Of a stretch of DNA of 64,000 nucleotides, positions 37,577-50,800 are shown one piece after another. Under the pieces are notes generated by a model. It saw only the letters and a list, made by a program, of their open reading frames with translations, was not told where the DNA came from and did no database searches. The DNA is from Oasisia sp. SBJ-2009 (taxonomy: Eukaryota > Annelida > Polychaeta > Sabellida > Siboglinidae), in the NCBI GenBank assembly GCA_964017155.1, contig OZ024857.1, positions 4,596,369 to 4,660,368 of the forward strand, written 5' to 3'. Position 1 is the first letter of the stretch; each line of letters opens with the position of its first letter. The translations under genes were made by a program, and so were the position numbers.

Positions 37577-38877
37577 GCTTAGAAACAGTTGCTACTGATG
37601 GCTGTTGTTAACTCTTTCCTGTGATGACCACCTTCTTATTTGCATCCTGTTGTGGGCTGCATTTGGAACTTGGCAGCCAGCTTGCTTTATATTGGGTTGT
37701 TTCCACCAAAAGATGATACATTGACAGTCAATGCATGACATTATATTAAATACACTTTACTATGAAGTGAAATTAATTTAAGTATCTACAAAATGCAGGC
37801 CACTGCAATATATCTGTGTCGAAGAGTTGCACAGACAATATATGGTTAATATAATCTCCATCTTAGTTATAAATCAATATTATTGATACAGCCGACATTG
37901 GTAACTGATTCAAATTGATAGGAAATGCTGGACAGTGATACACTCCATTTTAACTAATGTTAAACACTTTCATTCTCAATATACTCTCAATACTCACAAG
38001 ACTTTCTTTCCAGGATGACAAAAACAAATGTAGCTTTATCCAGATTACATGTTTCAGTTTAGCTAGATTCTAACTGGAGGTTAACAAAAGGCCTAGAGCT
38101 GTGAGTTTGCCAGGCAGTTTCAAGCAGTCTGTACAAGCGAGAGGTTAGTCAGTTTTTGGTGGTCTGCACAGTAAAGAGCTAACAGAAAAGTTACAATCAA
38201 CAACGCTGTGCTTTAATGAAGGCTGACTGACACAGTTGCTAATTCTCTGGATGAGTTCAAATCTCGACTCTTGACATCTTTTTGCAACAGCATTTCAATG
38301 CTTACAAAAAAAAGTCAACAGCATGCCACTGACTATCTATGAATACCATTCAGTACCACTGAACCACCCAGGGATAAATAAACATAACTCAATGGTATTT
38401 TCAATGGTATTTGCACACTTCAATTATTAAATTGTTGTATTTCAGTGGCACATTCAATGGTATTTTAACTTGCCATTCACATATCCTTGGCCAAAATACA
38501 CCGTAATAGCATTCAATGGTATTTGAGTGGTATTTTTGTGAGGGAAGATTATTTTAAGAATATTTTCATTTGAACAACTGCACATCGTCATGACATTGCT
38601 TATCATATAGTGCATTATATTTATTTATATAATTTTATCTACATCATTTATTTTAACACAGACAAGATACATTATTTTACATAAGGTATGGATTATATTA
38701 TTATAATGTATGTTATTTTGTAAAATATTATTATATTGTAGTAATTATGCATTTATCAATATGCACCTTTGAGCAGACTTTTATATCCTGATACATGGCA
38801 CTATATAAAGTAATATTAACAAATATTGATAGCTTAGTATTGTTTTATTTATGCTTTTGTTAATATCTGTGACTTAC

Positions 38878-38976
38878 ATTTGCAGGTGGAATCAGAAGCC
38901 AGCACGTATCGTTCATCACACTTTCCGCTGTCACACTTGCCCTCTTGACTACAGCTCTTGCAGTGAGAGGCACACG
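38878..38976 (-). CDS. Module exon M5 of the cysteine-repeat gene (RYVLASD subfamily)
   Basis: This 99-bp, phase 1-1 exon encodes CASHCKSCSQEGKC, CDSGKC and RYVLASDSTC. It differs from M7 by only a few bases. The shared intron block that follows it in the transcript (37577-38877) also follows M7 (35058-36356), showing a recent segmental duplication. Confidence 0.82.
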
Positions 38977-39249
38977 CTAAAAGAGATGAGGTCACAGTGA
39001 GTTCAGTCACACAACCAGTCAAACTATGCTTAGAAACAGTTGCTACTGATGGCTGTTGTTAACTCTTTCCTGTGATGACCACCTTCTTATTTGCATCCTG
39101 TTGTGGGCTGCCTGCTATAGACTGACAGTTGTAAGATGGCAGCCAGATGAGTTCTTATTATATGTTACTTGCATCACAATGATGATACCTGGGCAGCCAC
39201 TGCATGAAATTTTATTCAATGATTTTACTGTAAAGATAAATTAATATAA

Positions 39250-39760
39250 TTATTTGCAAAACTAAGTTCACTGCATCATATTTCTGTGTCTAAAAGTTGC
39301 ATTGATATTATCCGGTTGATATAATCTGGCATCATTGTCAACATTAGTCTTTCTCGATAAACTCTCATTAATCACAAGAACAACTGCACATCATCAAGAC
39401 ATGGCTTACACTGAAAATTATTGACATATCTGTTAAATTTTAGCTGCATAATGTATTTTAACGCAGACAATACATTACTTTTAATTAAAACTTACTGTAC
39501 AGCCAATATTTAGCTGATATTTTATTTAAAAACTATTTAACTATAAATGTATTTTTCTTTATTATACTGTATGTATGTTACATAAAATTATTATTTTAGA
39601 CGTGTTTATGAATGTTTGAACATACTTTTATTATATTGTGATACACTATATCTGGATGGCACTATATAAAAAGAGATTATTAATAAATTAAAAAACAACT
39701 GCCCTGAGAAGTAATATTAACAAATACTGATAGCAATTTGTTATGCTCTTGTTAATATTT
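39250..39760. other. Intron between M4 and M5, AT-rich
   Basis: It contains a GGCACTATATAAA segment (39657) similar to one at 36275 and 38797. Nothing else supported. Confidence 0.4.
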
Positions 39761-39769
39761 GTGACTTAC

Positions 39770-39868
39770 GTTTACAGGTAGAATCAGAAGCCAGCACGTA
39801 TCGTTCATCACACTTTCCGCTGTCACACTCGCCCTCTTTAGTACAACTCTTGCAGTGAGAGGCACACG
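39770..39868 (-). CDS. Module exon M4 of the cysteine-repeat gene (RYVLASD subfamily)
   Basis: This 99-bp, phase 1-1 exon encodes CASHCKSCTKEGEC, CDSGKC, then RYVLASDSTC. It is nearly identical to M5, M7 and M8, and its flanking introns are shared with them over more than 100 bp. The GEC loop (GKC in the others) is its own variant. The donor is C/GTAAGT, so the junction codon with M5 becomes Pro. Confidence 0.82.
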
Positions 39869-40906
39869 CTAAAAGAGATGAGGTCACAGTGAGTTCAGTC
39901 ACAAAACCAGTCAAACTATGCTTAGAAACAGTTGCTACTGGTGGCTGTTGTTAACTCTTTCCTGGGTCAACCACTTTCTTATTTAAACCCTGCTGTAGAC
40001 TGACTGCAATAAGATAGCAGCCAGCTGTGGTTTATATCATATGTTATTTGGACCACAGTGATAACACCTCGACAACCAATGTATGAAATTATATCTAACA
40101 TATTTTTCACAAAAGATAAATTAATACCATTATGTGCAAAACTAAGTCCATTGCATAATATCCCTTTGTCGAATAGTTGCATTGATAATATCCAGTTGAT
40201 ATAATCCCCGTCATCATTGTCATCATTACTGATACAGCACTGTAACATCAGACTTTGGTAACTGAATTAAAATTCATAACAAATACTGCATTTAACAAAC
40301 TCTCATTAGTCACAAGACTTGTTTCCCAAAATAGCATAAGCAAATGTAGCCTTATCTACATTCTAGGTTACAAGTTTCAGTTAGCTAGCCATAGTAAAAG
40401 TAGCTCTAACTAGGTTGTGAGTGGAGGTAAACAAGGTCTAGAAGCTGTGTTTGTCAGACAGTTTCAGTGACATCTCGCACTGCGTCGACACACGAAATAT
40501 GTGTGTGTTAACAGAACATGATGATTTAGACGGCTTTATGCTCATGATTATATAAACATGACTACAACTGGGACAGAGTTTGTCCATGGCATGACAGTGA
40601 ATTTGATAATACTACCTGCTCACATTTGAATATAACACTGATCTTAGACACTAAAAATATTAATCATAATGATTCAGATGAAATTCCTGTGCTTGGGATT
40701 CAAATACAAGAGAAACACCAAGTAACTTAAATATTGTATTTGTGGCCACTGTCTTTGACAGGACAGGGTGAGTGTTGAGGTCACACACAGCTGAACCCAT
40801 CAGCATTTGGAGCAGACCAGCGGAACATTGGCAAAGGCTGACCTTGTGAAGCTCTTTCCTGACTGCAACAGATACTTTCCATAATAGCATAACATATGTG
40901 ACTTAC

Positions 40907-41011
40907 CTTTGCAGCTTTTATCAGAAGCCAACACGTATCTGTCATTACACTGTCCCTCATCACATTTGCCTGCACCATTCTCCTTGCAACTCTGGCAGTT
41001 TCCGCCACATG
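40907..41011 (-). CDS. Module exon M3 of the cysteine-repeat gene
   Basis: This 105-bp, phase 1-1 exon encodes CGGNCQSC, a loop, CDEGQC, then RYVLASDKSC. The RYVLASD stretch matches M4, M5 and M7, making M3 the divergent member of that subfamily. The donor is G/GTAAGT. Confidence 0.8.
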
Positions 41012-41796
41012 CTGAAACATACAAGGTCACAGGGAGTTCACTGACACGTCCACAAAGAAATGACTGCCACAGATGACACTGGCTAAACACAAAATGAACA
41101 TACTATATATTCATAAACATCCTCAAATATTAGTTGCCTATATTATTTGGTGCTAGAATGTATAATTCATGTTTTTAAATATTTCTATGAACTCATATAA
41201 AAATGTAATCCACAAAAAAAAAAACTATTTAGATTCATCCCCATCATAACTGCTTCCATTATAGCTACTATTTATTCCCACTATTGCCTTTTATTCAGTT
41301 TAACATTTAAACAAGTCCTTTCGTAATTCTACATTTGAGGAGCTACCAAGGCAGTATGAACATTAACACATTCTGACTGCACCGGCCGTTAGATAAATGC
41401 AGGTATTCGCTATATGGCTTCCCACCAACAGAATATGTTTGTGTAATTCATGGACAAGGTTTAGTTCAGACAACAAGTTATGTGTGTGACATTTGTGGAT
41501 ACAGGTCTGTGCTCAGTTTTGTGGGACAATTGCTGAAATTAGATAGACTTACAATGGCCCAAAGGTATCATATTACTATATGGATGGAGATGTACTTACA
41601 ATGGTCCAAAGGTACTGTATTATTGTACCGATGGAAATTACAATGGTCTAATGGTACCATATTACTATATAGATGGAGATAGACTTACAATGGCCCAAAG
41701 GTACTGTATGAAGATACAAAGGTATCATTACTATATAGATAACTTTAGGCAATAATAACTAATCATACATTGCAAAATGTTGAATAATAATCTTAC

Positions 41797-41898
41797 CTGC
41801 GCAGGATTTATCTTTCAACATGTATCGTTCTTCACAAGTGACACACTCCATTGGTTGGCCATCAACCTCCTTGCATTCGGCACAGTGAGTTGGACATT
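41797..41898 (-). CDS. Module exon M2 of the cysteine-repeat gene
   Basis: This 102-bp, phase 1-1 exon has acceptor TTTTGTAG and donor G/GTAAGA. It encodes CPTHCAEC, a nine-residue loop, CVTC and a closing KSC, giving all six cysteines. A Penelope-like inverted pair sits in the intron just upstream (42086-43679). Confidence 0.8.
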
Positions 41899-42085
41899 CT
41901 ACAAAACAGTTCCTTTATTTATTTACAGTTACGCCAGCATATCACTTTTTTGCTTGTCTTCTGTTAGAACCAAAGCTTCAGACCTATGTAATATCTTCAA
42001 CATCAGGCAAGCTCATTTGTCCAAATGTTTTACTCAGGCTTGCAGAAATATTTTGACAAACTATCCCATATCATGTCGAAGATGT

Positions 42086-42885
42086 GTACGACATTTCGAT
42101 CCGTCAGCTACGGACCTTGTTCACATACTGGTGTCACGTGTGTTGCCTCAGATTTCGGCGGGATAATTTGATTGTAGATGGTAGGCAGATGGTAACCCTG
42201 ATCTCTATTCATTGTAGGGGCTCTCTGTCTGATGTATATGGCCTCCTTCACTTTTCTCTTGTGCCAGTTGGATTCACGGGTCAGTATTTTTGCGTTCTTC
42301 AGTGACACTGAGTGTCCTGAGGCCCGGCAATGATCTCCTACTCCTGTTGGTTTATCCAGGTTTGTGTGTTCTTTGAATCTCTGGCTTAGTGTTCTCTTGG
42401 TTTCACCTATGTATGTGTGGCTGCTGTCGATGTCACACGTGATGTTATAGATGGTTCCACATTGGTATTCTTTCGATGTTTTGTCTTTATGGTGTACTAC
42501 CATCGAGCGGAGGGTGTTCGCCGGCTTGTGGTACGTGTGTATGTTATGTGACTTATAAATCCGGCCAAGCTGTTCTGATAATCCTGCCACGTATGGTAGT
42601 CCCAGCATAGATCTTCGTGGGTTGTTGTTCGTGTTAGGTGGTCGTTTTGCACTGGATGGTGGAAGTGCAAGCGCCCACTCTGGGTATCCGTTGGCTCTCA
42701 GGGCATTGTGGACGTGTGCCAGTTCTGATTTCCTGTCTTCAGCTGTGGTGACATACTGCTGTGCCCTGTTGGTGAGGGTGTGTACAACTGAACGTTTGTG
42801 GGTTAGAGGGTGATGTGACTTGAAGTTGAGGTACTGGTCCGTGTGTGTTGGCTTTTGGTAAATGGTTATCTTCGTGGATGATGGA
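42086..42885 (-). mobile_element. Penelope-like element, 5'-truncated, left arm of an inverted pair
   Basis: The minus-strand frame (42902 to 42108, 264 codons) starts in the RT thumb with ITIYQKPTHTDQYLNF and SHHPLTHKR. It continues through a linker to a GIY-YIG endonuclease: IYNITC, YIGETKRTLSQRFKEH, GDHCRASGH and a KEAIYIRQ end. This RT plus GIY-YIG order is diagnostic of Penelope-like elements. The RT core is missing. The frame is open, so the copy is young. Confidence 0.85.
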
Positions 42886-43679
42886 TCCATGAAGATAACC
42901 ATTTACCGGAAGCCGACACACACGGACCGGACCATAATTTCAAGTCACATCACCCTCTAACCCACAAACGTTCAGTTGTACACACCCTCACCAACAGGGC
43001 ACAGCAGTATGTCACCACAGCTGAAGACAGGAAATCAGAACTGGCACACGTCCACAACGCCCTGAGAGCCAACGGATACCCAGAGTGGGCGCTTGCACTT
43101 CCACCATCCAGTGCAAAAAGACCACCCAACACGAACAACAACCCACGAAGATCTATGCTGGGACTACCGTACGTGGCAGGATTATCAGAACAGCTTGGCT
43201 GGATTTATAAGTCACATAACATACACACGTACCACAAGCCGGCGAACACCCTCCGCTCGATGGTAGTACACCCTAAAGACAAAACACCGAAAGAACACCA
43301 ATGTGGAACCATCTATAACATCACGTGTGACATCGACAGCAGCCACACATACATAGGTGAAACCAAGAGAACACTCAGCCAGAGATTCAAAGAACACACA
43401 AACCTGGATAAACCAACAGGAGTAGCAGAGATCATTGCCGGGCCACAGGACACTCAGTGTCACTTAAGAACACAAAAATACTGACCCGTGAATCCAACTG
43501 GCACAAGAGAAAAGTGAAGGAGGCCATATACATCAGACAGAGAGCCCCTACCATGAATATAGATCAGGGATACCATCTGCCTGCCATCTACAATCAAATG
43601 ATCCCGCTGAAATCTGAGGCAACACATGTGACACCAGTACGTGAACTAGGTCCGTAGCTGACGGATCGAAACGTCGTAC
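42886..43679 (+). mobile_element. Penelope-like element, 5'-truncated, right arm of an inverted pair
   Basis: This is the plus-strand mirror of the left arm, starting at nearly the same point of the element (KITIYRKPTHTD). It contains the same GIY-YIG motifs but is broken by frameshifts near 42925-42950 and near 43430. The last matching bases are GGATCGAAACGTCGTAC before 43680. Confidence 0.85.
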
Positions 43680-43689
43680 TCACTTTCAA

Positions 43690-44540
43690 CATTAAGCTCC
43701 TAAGTAAGTTAATTACACTACAATAAACCATTCTTGGAGCCATGAACAATATCTTTACTATTATCCCATATCAGATTAATACATTTTCTGGCAACTGCCC
43801 ACCACACTGTCTAATAATTAACAAATTTTTTAATAAAGTTTGAATATTGAATACAGAGGTGTCACATTTGGTACATTCACTAAATGACATACGAGGAATC
43901 CAAATTTGCTACAACTGAAGTATCAGATCAATATAAAGGGAGCTGGTTTTTATTCTGGCTAACATTTGTGAAGCAAAATTTACATGAAAACATGATACTC
44001 ACTAGCGACTGATATTCATTTTCAGTTTAGTACAGGTCTATTTGCTATTTCAAAATATATCACACTGACACAAGTTACCCATTAATTCAAAAAGTTTGTC
44101 ACACACAAGCATAATTACCTTTATAATAGTTATCATTATTATTATTTATCATGTGCCAGATTTATAAAGTGCATTTTTCGTACATGAAAAGCGCTCTACA
44201 CAATCATATAAAATGATTGTGTAGATGATTAAACAACAAGAGACAGCTATAAGAAATAACTGGCTGATATTTGGTTAATTACCATTTGTTGACAAGATAT
44301 TTTTATGTCAGTTGTTAACAAACAGTATTACTACTGTGTGTTTAGAACCCTTAACTAGAAACATATAGCAAAATTAAAACTGTCTCGTTATTCAAGTTCA
44401 TAGTTGAAACCATGTAACATTATAAAAAGGCAACGACTTTGGCAAACTTACTGCTTATCTGTACCCATGAATTTATAATTTCTTATCAAGTGGCATGCTT
44501 TAAATTGTAGGTTTAATTAAAGGTTTGATAACAGTTTGCG
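43690..44540. other. Intron between M1 and the Penelope pair, with a possible SINE tail
   Basis: 44135-44230 reads on the minus strand as AGAGCGCTTTTCATGTACG, then TTTATAAATCTGG and an (ATT)n-like tail, typical of a SINE 3' end. Otherwise nothing recognised. Confidence 0.4.
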
Positions 44541-44549
44541 CAGACTTAC

Positions 44550-44657
44550 TAAGGCACTGTTTCTTGTCAGATGACATCACCTCGCCAGAGGCACAACTAG
44601 AACACTGCATGTCAGGGTTGCTGCAAGAGTTGCAGCTGGCGATGCTTGGGCATGTGT
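44550..44657 (-). CDS. Module exon M1 of the cysteine-repeat gene
   Basis: This 108-bp, phase 1-1 exon has acceptor TTGCAG and donor A/GTAAGT. It encodes TCPSIASCNSC, then CSSC and a final C. It has six cysteines, but the first spacing is C-x5-C instead of the usual C-x3-C, as befits the first, N-terminal repeat. It follows the signal exon after an intron of about 12.8 kb. Confidence 0.8.
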
Positions 44658-44699
44658 CTGCAATTGGACAGGAATTTGTGATTATAAACATTTGAAACA

Positions 44700-47600
44700 T
44701 CAGTGTTACCATGACATTACACGATCGTGCAACTTAAACTGACATAAAAGCCACATGTTACCAGGTTATCTGCCGCTATGTTTGATTTAATGAAATCACT
44801 AGTGGGCTAACATTATGCTTGTATCAATACAGTATCTATTACTACTTAATACATCAATATAAAGGCATTTCAAAATGGCCATTTCTTCACTCTTGCATAG
44901 AGCCTTTGATATTTGTATCCTTACAATGAGTAATTAAAATAGCAATAAGACCTAGAATATGACACCAATGTTGATATGTAAGAGGACATACACCGTTCAA
45001 CTAAGGCTTTTAAGCAGTACAGTTTATATATTAAAATCTGTTTGCATAAATGTTCTGCTTTTCCTTCTGCAAGGACCAGTAACCAACATATAGAAAAGTT
45101 AAGTTGCATTAAAATGTGCCTAATTGCAACTATTTCTCTGCAAAATCACATCTCGAACAAACTCACCTCGCTTGACACGACTCAGGAGTTCAACATATGG
45201 CAATGCACTCCCAGCTGCAATATGACAATGTTTATCAGTGGGAAGGGTCAACATTGAGTGATATAAGACCAAATTTAAATTACTGCTCTAAAATTAAACA
45301 TATTTTTAATCGCTGACATATGCATGTCATTCCAAGACAACTGATGGTGAAAAAGTTGTTGCATCAAAAGTTTCTTGAGACCAACTGCATGCAAATTTTG
45401 TTCATATAGCCCTGTGTAAGTAGTGGGTAAACTCCCACCTGTTACTTTTTATCTGTTTTTGGTGCCTTTTAATGAGATATTAACAAAGTCCATAATTCTG
45501 CTGAACATTTAGGCATGTTGTGCCAAGTGATCCAGTGCTTATATGGAAGTACACTGTAATCAATAAAATCTGTGACACAAACCTTTACAAAATTTACTTT
45601 AAAAATGGCTGATTTCACATGGTATGATGCATGTATTAAATGTACATCAATACAAGATATGTACTCTTTGTTTAAATAGACAATGGAACTCTTGATTAAT
45701 GTACATTTCAACATTATTAACATGTTATGACTATATTTTTTTGCCATGATACAGTTTCACCTTTGATATTTACTGATTATTACATAATTGTAATGGACAT
45801 TCACGTGATGTTTATGTATGTTGATTGGCTTCACTCAGAGGGATCAACAAAGTTAACTCACAAAAAACAAATACTAACTCAACCAAATACTAGCCCATAA
45901 CCACATGTTCCAACAGAGAACTACTGGTCCCACCGAAAAATTATTACATCCTGCAGCAACTTACGACGACAACACATAACAAAGTTCTAGCTAGATGTAA
46001 CAGATTAATTATTAGTGTATTCACTGAGGCTAGAAGGTAACATAACAACGATACACATTCGAAGACCCAAAACAGGACGCCTCTCATGCCACCGTTATCA
46101 TCACATAAGGTATATTTTATGAGTAACACAAAAACTAACACTCATACATCAGTTGGGATTCTATTTTACGTCACTCAAGAAGTTGGTCCTGTCTGTCTGA
46201 AATCAGGATTGAAATAGTACATACAGCAAATGACATTGCCATCATAAGGGGTGTGTCGAAGATATACCACATGTAAGTACAAAACTAAATCATCTTGTAT
46301 AAATCAGAATAAATTTGCCTAAACTGTGTCATCAAACTTACTGTGGTGTGACTACAAAACATACTGAAAATAATCAGAATATTATTTATGTCAACATTCC
46401 AGACAAGAAACATGGATACTAAGATACATGAAAATCAGTTTTACTTTGTGGCTAATGTGCAATTATTTGACAGCTTAGAATCGGCTGAAAAATTGCCAAT
46501 GTCAGACACGTGATCGTGTGATTTCATCCAAATCATCGGATATGCTAACAACTGCAATCCTTACTCATGAATATCGCTAACATGAACAGTGAAACATATA
46601 CGATCAACTGCTGATTTTATTTGGCTAGAAACTACCGTGTTTCTTAATTAATAGATAAATCTATAAACTTGGTGTCAAACTGTCGGTAAATCTCCTGTCT
46701 ACATCCGGGTATAATTTGAAGAAGTTTCCATGAAAAACTAGTGAAATCTAGTGATTATTGTACACACTAGTGTAACACCCCGATACATCAGGGTTCAGGA
46801 TCCATAAGGTTAAATAAAGAACATATTTATAAAGAAACTTTCTAGTATAACCTTTAATCATAGTAATATATAACTTAAGTGATTTTACTTCTCTGAAAAG
46901 AAACGTAATGTACTGTGATTAGAAAGTATACACAATCTATTCCCTTTCAAAACATATTTTTTCATGACTGTATACCACACCGTGCCACATGACTTGTTGT
47001 GTGCTTGACTTGTTTTGTTTGTGTTTCATGTTGTGTTTTGAAATAAATTGATTGATTGACTGACTGTGTGATTTATTGACAACTTATTCATGAAGCAGTG
47101 AGTAACTGGTTCAACATACACACATAGTCATAATAGACCTGGACTGCGCATGCGTCAGTCAAGTGTCGTCAAGTTTTTTTCCACGCTGCACAAAATAGCC
47201 AAATTCTCGAATTATAACGATTGTCAACATCGCACATTAGCGGACGAGTAAATGTACTAAGATCATTAAACAGGCATCTAGATATAATTTAAATCAACAG
47301 CTCCAAAGTCATAGATCCATAAATTATTCTGCATAACAACCACCCTAAATTTTCCAAACTAAACGGCAGACAAGTAATCAAATAGTTAAAGTGTGCGAAA
47401 TAAAATCATTCACAAATCAACTCAATATAAATACGTAAATAACAGCACATAATACATAAATTTATATTCTTAAAACCCAATCCTCTGTTTTCCCATTTCT
47501 GAGCTAACAGGCCTTTTCTTTCGGGTGTATCATTATCACCCCTGTATCTTCAAGATACCTCAAGCCCTGAGTTGGCCCAGGGTAACATACAATAATTAAA

Positions 47601-47800
47601 TAACTTGCATTTCTTATTTTTGTCTCTGTGTTTGTGCTAACCCCAACCATGCACCTTTTTTTGCGTACATTTTTTATCAAAGTGTAGGAATTAGCAATAA
47701 TGGCGAACGGTGGCTCACCAGTACTAATACAATCATCTAGGTCATTACTCATGAGGGAGTTCATCATCAAAGAACAACTCTAAAAAACAGCACAAAACAA
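44700..47800. other. Part of the giant intron, no gene recognised
   Basis: AT-rich DNA. An AATAAA followed by (TTGA)n at 47040-47066 looks like the 3' tail of a decayed retroelement. CTGCGCATGCGTCAG at 47145 is a palindrome-like NRF1-type site. No exon with the module pattern was found. Confidence 0.4.
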
Positions 47801-47839
47801 ACAAGAAACTGGAGGTTAGTAAAGACCAACAAAATTTGT

Positions 47840-50800
47840 AACAACAAAAGTGTCTGCCATGACTGTAACTTAGAAGTTAAGAACAACAACAAAGCAATAT
47901 AATGTGACAGCTGTAAGGGATGGTACCATAAGGAGTGCCTGAAAGTATCTGATGCACTGTACCAAGTACTGATCAGCGAGGAACAACAGCAGATTAGCTG
48001 GTATTGTTATGTTAATGATGCATTATTTGTACTAGAAGATAAACAGGAAGCATTAAACAACAGGGTTCGAGGATGCAGTCGCCAAAGTAGCAGATCTGCA
48101 GGCTCAGTCTACAAACAAATCCCTAGATCCAAACGAGGTTCCACCAATCCTAAATGAAGAAGAAGTAGTTGCCACAGTCTACACCCAAGTCACTGACAGC
48201 ATAAATAGAATAAAAACACAGTAGTCTACAACGTGCCAGAGGGGACCAGCACCCTAAAAGCAGAAAATGCAACTCATGACAGAGAACTCATGAAACAACT
48301 AAAGGAGCACACAACAGATGGATAATACCAGCCAGACAGCCTCCAAGTACAGAGATTATGGAGCAAACCTAAAAACGAGACTAGAAAAAAACGAGGCAAG
48401 AAGCTGGCCTCTGCTTGTGACCTTTCCAGACGAAGACAAAAAGGTTTCAGTCATGAGAAACTTACATAAACTAAAACAGCAGTGAAATGGTCATAAAACA
48501 TGACATGAGCAGGGAGGACAGAGAGAAGGAGCGACTATTGCAGAAAGAGGCAAGAGAAAAAACACAGCAGGAGCAACTTAAAATGTTGTCTACCTAATAA
48601 GGTCGACCAGGAGGAAGAAAAAGACATAGAATTTAAGTTTATCGAAAAGCTTCGAGACTGTTATTTCATTCAACATATTACTGAGCCCACTAGAGGTACA
48701 GGGACAACAGAGTCATCACTTCTTGACCTAGTAATCACCAGTGAAGATTACGAAATTGTGTTAATTGAAAGAGGCTCAGCACTAGGAAAAATTGACAACT
48801 CCATAATCAAAGTGATTCTTAACTGCACACCAATACATGAACTGATCAGTTTTTTTTTTATAAATATGATAAGGGGGACTACCCCAAAATGGAGGACATG
48901 TTAAGCATTGACTGGGATGCTGAATTTTTAAAATAAAAGGGAGATGTGCAAGCCCAATAGGACATCTTTACTAATAAAAAATTTGAGAAGTGTGCTCAGT
49001 AGAACAGTGTATACCTAAGAAGGTGATGCCAGAAAGGACAAAAAAATACCCAGTACCACTAAATGTAAAAACACGAGCTAAAATCAGAAACAAATTGACT
49101 GTGGAAGAAATATCTTCTAACTAGAGATGTCCAAGCTTACCAGGAATACTGCATATTATGCAATCAGGTTAGGAGGCTAACAAGAAAGGCACACAAAATA
49201 TATGAAAAAGTATCATTAACCAAATAAAAGAGAATCCTTAGAAATTCTGGCAATACGCTAAGGCAAACATGAAGACAAGAAGGGGTATACCCAACTTAAA
49301 AAAACATTAATTGAAAGATGACTTAACAAATAAACTCAGACTTGGAAGAAGCAGAGTTGCTGGGTGATTATTTCTCTTCGGTATTTATAAGAGAACCACA
49401 AGTGCATACCCCTGAGGAACCTATAAGATGTTATAATACAGTTGAAACGTTAGTATCAACCCATCAATAGTGGCATCAAAACTAAAAAAAACTAAAAATA
49501 TTAAAATCACCTGGACCTGATGGCATTCATCCTAGGGTCATAACCGAATTAGCAGACTGCATCAGTATTCCACTTTCAACTATATTTAACACATCTCTAA
49601 CAACAGGCAAACTACCCATAGAATGGAAACAGGCAAAATATCTTCAATTCATAAGAAAGGAAATAAAACCTTACCACAAAATTACCGACCAGTCAGTATA
49701 ACAACTGTAGTGGGTAAGATAATGGAAGAAATAATTAGAGACACCATCACTGTACATGTGAAAGAAAATGAGCTATTGAGAAAAAATCAGTTTGGTTTAA
49801 TTAAGGGTCGTTCAACAGTATTTCAACTATTAAAGTTATTAGACAGATGGAAAGAAATGCTGGATAATGGAGGCTGCATAGATGTAACATTTTGTGATTT
49901 TATGAAAGCTTTTTACAAGGTCCCACATGCTAAACTTATTAAGAAAATCCAGAGAGCTCTATGGAATAAAGGGTACCTAACATAATTAACTGGATCATAG
50001 ATCTACTTGCCCATAGAAAACAAAGAGTACGGGTTAACAACATATTTTCTAAGTCTAACTGGCAGGAGGTGATCAGTGGAACACCACAAGGATCCGTGAT
50101 CCTCTTCTTTTTGCTATTTTCATAACCGATTTACCTGACCCTATAAAAAATTAATATTTTCTTATTTGCGGATGACATGAAACTTTTTAACCCTATAATT
50201 TATAATGATAAGAACTGCAACAACCTACAACAAGATCTCACCACAGCGGGGAAATGGTCAGAAGAATCATTATAGGGCAGATTAGGGCTTGTAAGTGGGT
50301 CATGATACATGGTGAGACTCTGCGCCACTGGAGCTGATTGGGGACAGGTCATATATATCTGGTGGTATACCCACATAGTTAGATCATTAATCTTTCCCCT
50401 ATAGACTGGTTTCTACTGACCAGTGTGTTCTATTTATATCTATGGTTATACCTTTCTTATCTGAAATGTCCGATTTAATATTGAGTTTACTACACTATCA
50501 TAGTGCGTAGTGCTGATAATAGACAGTTTTAGGCCGTATGTGTCATTTACGGGATTTGCATTTTACATTGCTGTACGTTGTGCTTTCGATAAGCACTTAT
50601 ATCTGACAAGTTGTCTAAATACACATAATCATAACACATGTGTACGTTTGCCCCAAACAGGTTGTACTGCGCGAAAAATGGCACTCTTCATTATTAGTCA
50701 AGATCACCAAACATAAGCACAAGCCGGCGATGCCATGGCAACCACCATAATAATCGATTAAAATTCATGATTTCCGCGAGTATTGTCACTGGCAAAGTGT

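Larger units (their letters stand above)
35010..39100. repeat. Mosaic segmental duplications around exons M4-M8
   Basis: The block 35018-36356 (intron plus exon M7) recurs at 37577-38877 (intron plus exon M5). Its first part also recurs at 36470-36800 and 38990-39100. The block carrying M11 (29810-30450) recurs at 36796-37575 with M6. Junctions at about 36796 and 37576 mark where the M6 block interrupts the other repeat. Confidence 0.85.

Noticed and set aside
45160..45180. A possible donor (GAG/GTGAGT on the minus strand) suggesting a hidden exon in the giant intron
   Set aside because: Upstream frames contain stops and lack the cysteine module pattern.
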